A DNA stretch of 5,484 bases, from positions 1 to 5,484 of the forward strand of contig JACCXR010000017.1 in the NCBI GenBank assembly GCA_013696915.1. The letters run 5' to 3'. Below the pieces are notes generated by a model. That model was given only the letters and a program-made list of their open reading frames with translations, searched no databases and had not been told where the DNA came from. This document shows, one piece after another, positions 1-5,467 of the stretch; position 1 is the stretch's first letter; the number at the start of each line of letters is the position of its first letter. This DNA comes from Euzebyaceae bacterium (GTDB taxonomy: Bacteria > Actinomycetota > Nitriliruptoria > Euzebyales > Egibacteraceae). A program made the position numbers and the translations under genes.

Positions 1-1
1 G

Positions 2-140
2 CCTGCGCGGCGAGCCACGGCCGCACGTAGACGGCGGCGGTGCCGGTGATCTCGGCGAGCTCCTGCGGGGTGGACGGCCCGCTCCCCGCGAGCGCCCGGT
101 ACAGGCCGAGCCGCTCGCCGAGGACGACGAGCGCGGCATC
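2..140 (-). pseudogene. SAM-dependent methyltransferase, N-terminal winged-helix fragment (start missing, runs off window)
   Basis: Read on the minus strand from base 140 to the window edge, the frame gives ALVVLGERLGLYRALAG, then TPQELAEITGTA, then YVRPWLAAQA. This is the pattern I know from the N-terminal winged-helix dimerisation domain of actinobacterial class I methyltransferases of the Rv2258c type, in which 'LGLY-ALA', 'T-AELA--TGT' and 'YVREWLA-QA' recur. The SAM-binding Rossmann domain would lie beyond the left edge. Family members usually have about 30 to 40 residues before this point, including a start codon. Here the same frame upstream reads as unrelated residues with no ATG or GTG start, and the DNA there encodes HepT in another frame. 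It is therefore a 5'-truncated gene joined to hepT. The family call is from memory of motifs; the catalytic domain is not visible. Confidence 0.6.
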
Positions 141-415
141 GCCTCGCTCAGCGTTCCGTCGAGATGACCCGACTCGCCCAGGACGGCGAACGTGTCGGCG
201 AAGCTCGTCGACGCCCGCAGACCCTCGGAGGCGATCAGGTGCTCGGCAGCGTCGATCGCTGCCTCGAGCGCGACCACCAGGCGGTACTTGGCGGCGGGCA
301 ACGCGAAGCGATCCATGCGCAGATCCTGCGCCGTCATCTCGGCGAGGGCTGTCAGCTCGACCAACTCGCTCCCGACACGCTCCAGCAGCGCCGCAAGCCG
401 CCCGGCGTCGACCAT
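140..415 (-). pseudogene. hepT: HepT-type HEPN toxin of an MNT/HEPN pair, 3'-truncated
   Basis: HepT is the toxin of the type VII MntA/HepT toxin-antitoxin pair, a HEPN-fold RNase inactivated when MntA AMPylates a tyrosine in its RX4HXY motif. The ATG at 415 overlaps the mntA stop by one base (TGATG), so translation is coupled. Residues 1-92 look like the family: an N-terminal helix (about 3-30), then KYRLVVALEAAIDAAEHLIA (about 43-62) and SFADTFAVLGESGHLDGTL (about 71-89). HepT normally continues with a helix bearing 'RMVGFRN-LVH-Y' and reaches about 135-150 residues. Here, from codon 93 the frame becomes low-complexity Ser/Arg/Pro, while another frame starts a methyltransferase. The RX4HXY catalytic and AMPylation motif is missing, so no active toxin is expected. 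The frame stays open to the window edge, so I mark the end where the homology stops. Confidence 0.72.
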
Positions 416-840
416 CAGCGGCGCCCCGCCGCGATCGCGCGCAGGCGCCGGCGGTCCCGCGGTCCCGCGTGGATCTGGAAGTCGTGGAACAACCGCGCGA
501 TGCGGCTCTCGTAGCGGACGCGCGCGGGTTCGTCCGCGGAGTAGATGACGATGCCGTGCCGCCGGACCCGGCCGGCCAACGGCAACGGCGCCTCGTTCAG
601 GATCACCACGGCCTCCACCGGGCCTGTGCCCGCGGCCCACTCCAGCGCTCCGGCCAGGCGCAGGGAGAGACCGAGGTACTCGCGCTCCTCGACGTCGTCG
701 TCCAGCATCACGGCGACGTCCACGTCGCTCGCGGGACGCGCCGTGCCCGTCGCCTGCGAGCCGAAGAGGTACGCGAAGCGCACCGGGGTGTCCGGGAAGG
801 CGGCCCGCGCTCCCGCGCGCAAGCGATCGGCCGTGGCCAT
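415..840 (-). CDS. mntA: MntA-type nucleotidyltransferase antitoxin (MNT domain)
   Basis: A 141-residue protein of the minimal nucleotidyltransferase family, which AMPylates the HepT partner to neutralise it. The polymerase-beta-type signature is clear: GSQATGTARPASDVD at residues 27-41, i.e. GSX10DXD with metal ligands D39 and D41. NEAPLPLAGRV (82-92) matches the conserved 'LN-AP--L--RV' segment. The third acidic residue is normally an Asp in 'VDVV-LN'; here the segment is VEAVVILN, so E76 may serve or be offset. I chose the ATG at 840 because a strong ribosome site (GGAAGGG, bases 847-853) lies 6 bases upstream and residue 1 fits the family start. An in-frame ATG at 876 would add 12 residues and sit inside a repeat hairpin. 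It overlaps hepT by one base. As the partner is truncated, this may be an orphan antitoxin. Confidence 0.85.
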   Translation of the reverse strand: MATADRLRAGARAAFPDTPVRFAYLFGSQATGTARPASDVDVAVMLDDDVEEREYLGLSLRLAGALEWAAGTGPVEAVVILNEAPLPLAGRVRRHGIVIYSADEPARVRYESRIARLFHDFQIHAGPRDRRRLRAIAAGRR

Positions 841-856
841 GTCCCACCCTTCCGAA

Positions 857-868
857 GCTGGTCCCAGC
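857..868. promoter_or_regulatory. Short dyad upstream of mntA, possible operator
   Basis: GCTGG-TC-CCAGC is a perfect 5+5 dyad three bases upstream of the mntA ribosome site. Toxin-antitoxin operons are often autoregulated at such palindromes. In DNA this GC-rich a 10-base dyad can arise by chance, and no promoter boxes convinced me nearby, so the operator role is speculative. Confidence 0.2.
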
Positions 869-875
869 AATCCCA

Positions 876-945
876 TGACGGTCGCTGCGAGACCGTCACC
901 ACCGAGGTCACGAGAATCGCCTCAGACCAGCCTCGGCGATTCACG
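876..945 (-). repeat. Two-hairpin repeat, copy 1 (dinB-mntA intergenic)
   Basis: A 70-base element also present at 1509-1578 in the same orientation. Hairpin A is TGACGGTC / GACCGTCA (876-883 with 891-898, 7-base loop). Hairpin B is GAATCGCC / GGCGATTC (914-921 with 935-942, 13-base loop). Between them lies a linker (899-913) shared with copy 2 except for one base. The loops differ strongly between copies while the stems are kept. It lies downstream of the dinB stop and 36 bases upstream of the mntA start, so it could act as a transcript 3'-end or stability element, or be a REP/MITE-like repeat. There is no U-tract for a classical terminator. Confidence 0.75.
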
Positions 946-953
946 ACTCAGGT

Positions 954-980
954 TCAGCGTATCGGGGGCGGCACCGCTGA
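954..980 (-). terminator. Hairpin just downstream of dinB, terminator-like
   Basis: TCAGCG (954-959) and CGCTGA (975-980) form a 6-bp stem with a 15-base G/C-rich loop, starting 8 bases past the dinB stop. There is no following U-run. Such U-less hairpins are common behind actinobacterial genes, but the stem is short, so the terminator role is tentative. Confidence 0.25.
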
Positions 981-988
981 TGCCGCGG

Positions 989-1496
989 CTACTCCCCCGT
1001 CGCGCCGTCGATGCGCTCCCGCAGGAGGTCGGCGTGACCGTTGTGCCGAGCGTACTCCTCGGTCATGTGCAGCAGGATCCACCGCAGGGACACCGGCCCC
1101 CCGGGGCCTTTTCCCGGTCACCTCGAGCGAGGGCTGCGCCGCCACCAGGGCGCGTGAGCGGTCGCACTCGGTGCGGAACGCAGCGAGGTCGGCCTCTGCG
1201 TCGACGTCGGCCGGCGGGTGGAAGTCGCCGTCGGGGTCCACGTCGTAGTAGTACAGCGGCGGCGCGTCCTCTCCCGGCCGATCACCCGGGAGAACCAGTA
1301 GTGCTCGCCCTCGGTCCGGTGGCGGACAAGCCCCAGCAGCGTCAGGTCCGACGGCGGCACCGACCGCTCCACCAGCGCTTCCCGCGACAGGCCTTCGCAC
1401 TTGGCGAGCAGCGTCGCCCGGCCGTAGTCGAGCCAGGCGACGAGCATCGTGCGCCTCGTCGCCGACCTGGGGTGGGTCGACGCGTGCGGCTGGCAC
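989..1496 (-). pseudogene. DinB/DUF664-family protein (mycothiol-transferase-like), three frameshifts
   Basis: DinB/DUF664 proteins are four-helix-bundle metalloenzymes; actinobacterial ones include thiol transferases that use mycothiol. Joining frames gives a 168-residue protein of normal length: GDE-RTMLVAWLDYGRATLLAKCEGL, LLGLVRH (H59), EHYWFSRV, DAPPLYYYDVDPDGDF, GKRPRGPVSLRWILLHM and EEYARHNGHADLLRERIDG (H151, H154). H59, H151 and H154 are the expected metal-binding histidines. The start is GTG at 1496, preceded by AGGAG (1505-1509) with an 8-base spacer. Three corrections are needed: one surplus base near 1448-1456, one missing base near 1268-1273, and one surplus C in the C6 run at 1097-1102 (plus strand). 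The stop is TAG at 991-989. All signature residues survive, so it is either a very young pseudogene or three sequence errors. It lies between two copies of a direct repeat. Confidence 0.75.
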
Positions 1497-1508
1497 GTCA
1501 GCGTCTCC

Positions 1509-1578
1509 TGGCGGTCGCTGGCACGACCGCCACCACCGAGGTCATGAGAATCGCCTTCGCAAGCTCCGGCGATTCACG
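1509..1578 (-). repeat. Two-hairpin repeat, copy 2 (glmM-dinB intergenic)
   Basis: Second copy of the element at 876-945. Hairpin A is TGGCGGTCG / CGACCGCCA (1509-1517 with 1524-1532, 6-base loop). Hairpin B is GAATCGCC / GGCGATTC (1548-1555 with 1568-1575, 12-base loop). Relative to copy 1, an A-T pair in stem A has become G-C on both arms, a compensatory change. On the minus strand hairpin B begins 5 bases after the glmM stop, so it is the best candidate for the 3' end of the rplM-rpsI-glmM transcript. Its left end overlaps the dinB ribosome site by one base, so stem A could also affect dinB translation. Confidence 0.75.
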
Positions 1579-1580
1579 GG

Positions 1581-2918
1581 TTAGACGGCCAGCTCGTCGG
1601 CGGCGACGGCGGCCAGGCGCTCGGCGACGGCGGTGGCGCGATCGTGGGCGTCGGCCTCGACCATCACCCGCACGAGCGGCTCCGTCCCCGAGGCGCGCAC
1701 GAGGATGCGGCCGGCGCCGCCCAGCGCCGCCTCCTCCTCCGTGACGGCTTTCCACAACACGTCGGCGGCGGCCAGCCGGTCACGGGCGACGCCCGGGACG
1801 TTCACGAGCACCTGCGGGAGACGCTGCATGACCGTGGCCAGATCGGCGAGCGACTTCCGCTGCGCCGCCATCGTGGCGAGCAGCTGGACGGCGGTCAGCA
1901 CGCCGTCGCCGGTGGTGGCATGCGCGGAGAAGATGATGTGCCCGGACTGCTCCCCGCCGATGGGGTGCCCGCCGGCCAGCATCGCCTCGAGCACGTAACG
2001 GTCGCCGACCCGGGTCTGGACGACCTCGATGCCCAGCCGGTCCATCGCCTTGCGGAACCCGAGGTTCGTCATGACCGTGGTCACGACCGTGCGCAGGCCG
2101 CGGGTCTCGGCCATCCGGGCGGCCAGAATCGCCAGGATGACGTCACCGTCCACGATCACGCCCGCATGGTCGACGGCGATCAGGCGGTCGGCATCCCCGT
2201 CGTGGGCCACGCCGACGTCGGCGCCGAGCTCCACCACCGCCTCGGCCACGACCTCCGGGTGCGTGGATCCGCAGCCGTCGTTGATGTTCGTCCCGTCCGG
2301 GATCGCGTGGACGGCCGTGACCTGGCAGCCCAGACGCCGCAGGACGGTCGGCGCCACCTCCGACGCCGCCCCGTTGGCGCAGTCGACGACGACGTGCAGC
2401 CCGCGCAGGTCCGCGCCCTGCGCCGCGGCGACCAGATGGGCGGCGTAGCCCTCGATCGCGCCGTGGGCGTGCCGCAGCCGCCCGACGGCGGCACCGGTGG
2501 GGCGGTCGTCGTCGGACTGCTGGAGCAGCTGTTCGATCCGCTCCTCCTCGGCGTCGGTCAGCTTGTAGCCGGTCCGGCCGAAGAACTTGATGCCGTTGTC
2601 CGCGACCGGGTTGTGGCTGGCCGAGATCACCGCGCCGCTGTCCGCCCCGAGCGTGGTCGTGAGGTAGGCCACCCCGGGCGTGGGGACGACTCCCAGCGCG
2701 ATCGCGTCGCCGCCGGCCGAGCAGATCCCCGCGACGAGGGCCGCCTCCAGCATCTCCCCGGACGCGCGGGGGTCGCGGCCGACCACAATCCGCGGCCGGG
2801 GTGCCCCCTCCTCGCGGAGGGTCCTGACGACGGCTCGCCCGAGGCCGACCGTCAATTCCGGCGTGAGCTCGGTGTTCGCGACCCCGCGGACACCGTCGGT
2901 GCCGAACAGCTGCGCCAT
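1581..2918 (-). CDS. glmM: Phosphoglucosamine mutase GlmM
   Basis: Cytosolic enzyme that interconverts glucosamine-6-phosphate and glucosamine-1-phosphate, feeding UDP-GlcNAc for peptidoglycan. The 445 residues match the normal family length. The N-terminus is the typical MAQLFGTDGVRGVAN. The active-site loop SASHNP (99-104) carries the phosphorylated Ser101, and the metal loop DGDADR (240-245) carries D240, D242 and D244. The sugar-binding segment GGEQSGH is at 321-327, and the C-terminal phosphate-binding loop RASGTEPLVRVM is at 408-419. The ATG at 2918 fits the family start exactly and lies 19 bases after the rpsI stop. A good Shine-Dalgarno is absent (only GAGG, about 17 bases upstream), suggesting coupled translation. 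It is the last gene of the rplM-rpsI-glmM operon, an order I know from actinobacteria. No frame damage is seen. Confidence 0.97.
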   Translation of the reverse strand: MAQLFGTDGVRGVANTELTPELTVGLGRAVVRTLREEGAPRPRIVVGRDPRASGEMLEAALVAGICSAGGDAIALGVVPTPGVAYLTTTLGADSGAVISASHNPVADNGIKFFGRTGYKLTDAEEERIEQLLQQSDDDRPTGAAVGRLRHAHGAIEGYAAHLVAAAQGADLRGLHVVVDCANGAASEVAPTVLRRLGCQVTAVHAIPDGTNINDGCGSTHPEVVAEAVVELGADVGVAHDGDADRLIAVDHAGVIVDGDVILAILAARMAETRGLRTVVTTVMTNLGFRKAMDRLGIEVVQTRVGDRYVLEAMLAGGHPIGGEQSGHIIFSAHATTGDGVLTAVQLLATMAAQRKSLADLATVMQRLPQVLVNVPGVARDRLAAADVLWKAVTEEEAALGGAGRILVRASGTEPLVRVMVEADAHDRATAVAERLAAVAADELAV

Positions 2919-2937
2919 GGCCGGGCGGAGCAGGGCC

Positions 2938-3324
2938 TCAGCGCTTGCTGTACTGGGGGGCCTTGCGAGCCTTCTTCAGCCCGTACTTCTTGCGCTCGGT
3001 CTCCCGGGAGTCGCGGGTCAGCAGGCCGGCCTTCTTCAGCGCGCCGCGCCACTCGGGGTCCTCGCCCTCCAGCGCGCGCGAGATGCCGTGCCGCAGCGCG
3101 CCCGCCTGGCCGGCGACTCCGCCGCCGTGGATGCGCGCGACGACGTCGAACCGACCCTCGGACTCGGTGACCCGGAACGGCTCCAGGACCGCCGCCTGGA
3201 GCGTCTCGATCGGGAAGTAGTCCTCGAGCGGGCGGCCGTTCAACTTGAACGCACCGGTCCCGGCCGTGACCCGGACGCGCGCGACAGAGGTCTTGCGACG
3301 GCCGGTGTAGATCTTGGTCACCAT
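2938..3324 (-). CDS. rpsI: 30S ribosomal protein S9
   Basis: S9 is a small-subunit head protein whose C-terminal tail reaches the P-site tRNA. The 128-residue product shows the family hallmarks: YTGRRKTSVARVRV (6-19), GTGAFKLNGRPLEDYFP (22-38), the glycine-rich IHGGGVAGQAGALRHGISRAL (65-85) and the basic tail KKYGLKKARKAPQYSKR (112-128) ending in the near-invariant SKR. The ATG at 3324 is the family start and has AAAGGA (3328-3333) close upstream. The frame stays open to 3945, but that extension overlaps rplM and reads as nonsense. It is 14 bases from rplM and 19 from glmM, so it is co-transcribed with both. Confidence 0.97.
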   Translation of the reverse strand: MVTKIYTGRRKTSVARVRVTAGTGAFKLNGRPLEDYFPIETLQAAVLEPFRVTESEGRFDVVARIHGGGVAGQAGALRHGISRALEGEDPEWRGALKKAGLLTRDSRETERKKYGLKKARKAPQYSKR

Positions 3325-3338
3325 CGATCCTTTGCGGT

Positions 3339-3767
3339 CTACAGCGGGAGCGGCTGGGGCTGCTGCGCGGCGTGGGGGTGCTCCGGCCCCGCGTACACCT
3401 TCAGCTTGCGAAGCTGCGCCCGGCCGATCGTGTTCTTCGGCAGCATCCCCTTCACGGCCTGCTCGACCAGCCGATCCGGCTTCTCGGCGAGCAGCCGCGC
3501 GAACGGCACGGCCTTGAGCCCCCCGGGGTAGCCGGAGTGCCGGTAGGCGAAGCTCTGCGCCCCCTTGTCCCCGGTGAGCCGGACGTCGGCGGCGTTCACG
3601 ACAATCACGAAGTCGCCCATGTCCATGTGCGGCGCGAACGTCGGCTTGTGCTTGCCGCGCAGGACGTGGGCGATGCGCGTGGCGAGGCGGCCGAGGATCT
3701 CCCCTTGCGCGTCCACGACGTACCACATCGGCTTGATGTCGGTCGGGCGGGGCGAGAACGTGCGCAT
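3339..3767 (-). CDS. rplM: 50S ribosomal protein L13
   Basis: L13 is an early-assembly large-subunit protein. The 142 residues match the family: MRTFSPRPTDI, WYVVDAQGEILGRLAT (15-30), VLRGKHKPTFAPHMDMGDFV (35-54), NAADVRLTGDK (58-68), the signature YRHSGYPGGLK (75-85), VKGMLPKN (105-112) and the tail KVYAGPEHPHAAQQP (123-137). The start at 3767 is where family similarity begins; the frame is open to 4196 but that part is not L13. No canonical ribosome site is seen. Instead, CCUCC (the 16S tail sequence itself) lies 2 bases before the ATG and GAGAG lies 9 bases before it. It is the first gene of the rplM-rpsI-glmM operon, with a candidate promoter and leader hairpin upstream. Confidence 0.97.
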   Translation of the reverse strand: MRTFSPRPTDIKPMWYVVDAQGEILGRLATRIAHVLRGKHKPTFAPHMDMGDFVIVVNAADVRLTGDKGAQSFAYRHSGYPGGLKAVPFARLLAEKPDRLVEQAVKGMLPKNTIGRAQLRKLKVYAGPEHPHAAQQPQPLPL

Positions 3768-3809
3768 TTGGAGGACTCTCGTGGTCGGCGGTCGGACGTG
3801 CAGCCTGGC

Positions 3810-3841
3810 GGGCCCTGTGGGACACGACAACGCCACGGCCC
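3810..3841 (-). promoter_or_regulatory. Leader hairpin upstream of rplM
   Basis: In the transcript, GGGCC (3841-3837) pairs with GGCCC (3814-3810), and GTGG (3836-3833) with CCAC (3820-3817). This leaves a 2-base bulge and a 12-base loop, giving nine GC-rich pairs about 42 bases before the start codon. L13 operons in other bacteria (E. coli, Bacillus) have structured leaders used for autoregulation. I infer a similar role here only from position; GC-rich DNA forms such stems easily. Confidence 0.35.
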
Positions 3842-3858
3842 GGCCGCACTGCCGCCCA

Positions 3859-3887
3859 AGGGTACGTGTCGCGCTCCGGGGGGGCAA
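3859..3887 (-). promoter_or_regulatory. Candidate sigma-70-type promoter for rplM-rpsI-glmM
   Basis: On the minus strand, TTGCCC (3887-3882) and TACCCT (3864-3859) are 17 bases apart, the ideal spacing for a housekeeping sigma factor; the boxes match the consensus at 4 and 3 of 6 positions. This would start RNA near 3852 and leave a leader of about 85 bases. A weaker alternative further upstream is TTGCTG with TACGTT, 16 bases apart, inside or next to the DUF6788-like relic. Neither is proven. Confidence 0.4.
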
Positions 3888-3928
3888 CCTGGCCGGTGCC
3901 GGTGCACGGCGAAACGTAGACCACCTGT

Positions 3929-3991
3929 CTAGAGCAGCAACGCACCCGGCTCTACGCCGAGCTGGCGGGCACCGGTGACTTCCGGCGCGTG
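3929..3991 (+). pseudogene. Relic resembling the N-terminus of a DUF6788 protein
   Basis: The plus-strand frame reads LEQQRTRLYAELAGTGDFRR, followed by VSTTLEEPDARSSQR and a stop at 4034-4036. The first part resembles the opening of DUF6788 proteins ('-LYAELA-TGDFRRGS---NYRRCGKPNC-C'), small proteins I associate with transposons in actinobacteria. The expected YRRCGKPNCAC cysteine segment is absent; similarity stops right after FRR. There is no start codon or ribosome site. It is the only plus-strand coding trace in the window and sits in an intergenic region, as expected for debris of a past insertion. The match rests on about 20 residues recalled from memory. Confidence 0.4.
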
Positions 3992-4072
3992 TCGACCACG
4001 CTTGAAGAGCCTGACGCTCGCTCATCCCAGCGATGACAGGTCCTATACCCGGCGGCGACGTCGTCGGCCGGC

Positions 4073-4097
4073 TCCGGGTCAGCGGCAGAGTCCCGGA
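4073..4097 (-). terminator. Hairpin downstream of the HEAT-like gene, terminator-like
   Basis: TCCGGG (4073-4078) pairs with CCCGGA (4092-4097) across a 13-base loop, 10 bases past the TGA of the upstream gene. No U-tract follows. The position suits a transcript end before the separate rplM promoter. The remaining sequence down to the DUF6788-like relic shows nothing I can assign. Confidence 0.3.
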
Positions 4098-4107
4098 TGT
4101 TGCGCCT

Positions 4108-5467
4108 TCACGCCCTGCCCCGCGCGAGCCGGAACCGCGCCCTGCGGGCCGCCTTGGCGACCGCCTTGTCGGGGTGGGTGGCGGCCACAGCCGCAAGAAC
4201 CTCCTCGGCTTGTGGGCCGCCTTGATGGCGCAGGTCGTCGATCACCTGCCGCTGGACTGCCACGGGCAGTTCCAGGAAGGCGTCGGCGGCCATCTCCGCG
4301 TCCGCCACCGCCGCCACGCCCAGGACCACGGCGGCGGGCTCGACCAGCGGGGCGGCCAGGCCTCGTTCGACCAGCCAGCCGCCGGCGAAGGCCCCGAGCT
4401 GGTCGTCCTCGGCGAGGGCGCGCATGGCCGGCACGGCGTCGTCGCCGATCTCGCTGAGCATGGCCAGCCCGACGCCGACCTCGTCGAGCGAGGGCGTGGC
4501 GGCGCGGAGCGCGGCGACCACGTCTCGAGCGGCCGCCGCCGGCTGGCGCTCGCCCAGCCACGCGAGCGCCTCGGAGCGGGCCACGAGATCAGGCTGGTCG
4601 GCGAGGGCGGCCAGCAACTCGCCGGCGCTGGCTTCTCGCAGCGCGCCGGCGACCGGCACATCGATCCCCGCCTCCCGCGCCCGCTCGTGAACCCCCTTTC
4701 GCCCCAGGTCGGTGAGCGTCACGCCGCCGGCGAGCCCCCCAGGGCCTGACGCGGCCCCGGGCTCGAGGGCCTCCAGGGCGCCAAGCTCGACGAACAGCGC
4801 GAGCGCGGCTTTCACATCGCGCGCGGCGGCCCCGCGCCACTGCTCGTAGTCCTCCGGCGGCAGCTCGTCGACCTCCCACGCGGCTTCCACGACCTCCCAG
4901 GCGAGCGCGATGAGCTCGTCGACCGGCTGCGCCTCGCGCGCGGCGTGGAGCAGCACGAGCAACGCCTCGACGGCTCGTCGAGGTCGCCCGCCCACGGCGG
5001 CACCTGCCAGGGGGCATGGCAAATGGCGGTAATGGTGCTGAATGATCCCGACGTCGAGCAACCCAGCGAAGGCGCGCTCCCATGCCGCCAGCGGATCACG
5101 GGCCAGCCGCACCGCCCGCCTGGTCGGCTCCACCCGCCCGCGACGCACCTTCACGAACCCGCTCTTGCGCGCCCAGCGGAACACCAGGTCCACCCCGGGA
5201 GTCTCGGTGCCGCCGGGGGGGCGAACGCCCTGTCCCCGACCTCTTCGTCGACGGGATCGCCGGTCCGGAGCAGCGTGAGGAGGTGCCGTGCGCCGGCCAG
5301 GTGCGCGGGGCCCGGACTGTCGCGCCGGGCGTCGCCGAGCAACGCGTCCACCACGCGAACTGATCAAGCAGGGTCTTCGCTGCACCGTGAGGATCCTCGG
5401 GGTTCGTGCGCTGACCGTCGGGATCCAACAGCTCCCAATAGTTGGCGAAGCTGACCGTGTCATGCAC
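4108..5467 (-). CDS. Uncharacterised actinobacterial protein with HEAT-like C-terminus; two frameshifts near the 5' end
   Basis: I do not know its function. Bases about 5215 down to 4108 form a clean frame. Upstream, coding character moves through two other frames. Adding one base near 5348-5349 (giving FAWW-DALLGDARRD) and one in the seven-base G run at 5215-5221 (giving GDRAFAPPGGTETPGVDLVF) yields a 453-residue protein. Residues about 60-140 (LLTLLRTGDPVDEEVGDRAF, VDLVFRWARKSGFVKVRRGR, DPLAAWERAF) recall a recurrent actinobacterial hypothetical family whose segment reads like 'LV-LL-TGD--D---G---F', 'L--WAK-A-LVRV--GRL-P', 'DPLALW-R-F'. The middle (about 165-275) looks winged-helix-like, ending VTLTDLGRKGVHERAREAGI. 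The rest (about 280-450) is an Ala/Leu-rich HEAT-like helical array closing with HPDKAVAKAARRARFRLA. It seems soluble: no signal peptide or membrane segment. GTG 5467 is a provisional start without a visible ribosome site; the gene may extend past the window. Confidence 0.65.

Noticed and set aside
841..876. Upstream ATG at 876 as the mntA start
   Set aside because: The extra 12 residues are not MNT-like, the ATG lies in repeat hairpin A, and the ATG at 840 has a much better ribosome site.
1097..1275. Programmed ribosomal frameshifting in dinB
   Set aside because: Three shifts of different sign would be needed, there are no slippery heptamer-plus-pseudoknot arrangements, and DinB proteins are not known to use recoding.
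876..1578. The repeated 70-mers as a CRISPR or as IS terminal repeats
   Set aside because: There are only two copies 563 bases apart with a gene between, in direct rather than inverted orientation, and no transposase lies between them.
40..1744. Long plus-strand open frames (40-1248 and 545-1744) of about 400 codons
   Set aside because: They run opposite to hepT, mntA and dinB and give Arg/Pro/Ala-rich low-complexity translations with no family motif. This is what GC-rich antisense frames look like.
1644..3170. A 508-codon plus-strand frame opposite glmM and rpsI
   Set aside because: It is antisense to unmistakable GlmM and S9, is rich in Gly, Asp and His from mirrored codons, and has no recognisable domain.
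3325..4196. N-terminal extensions of rpsI (to 3945) and rplM (to 4196)
   Set aside because: Both frames are merely open. The added residues are unrelated to S9 or L13, and the rpsI one overlaps rplM completely.
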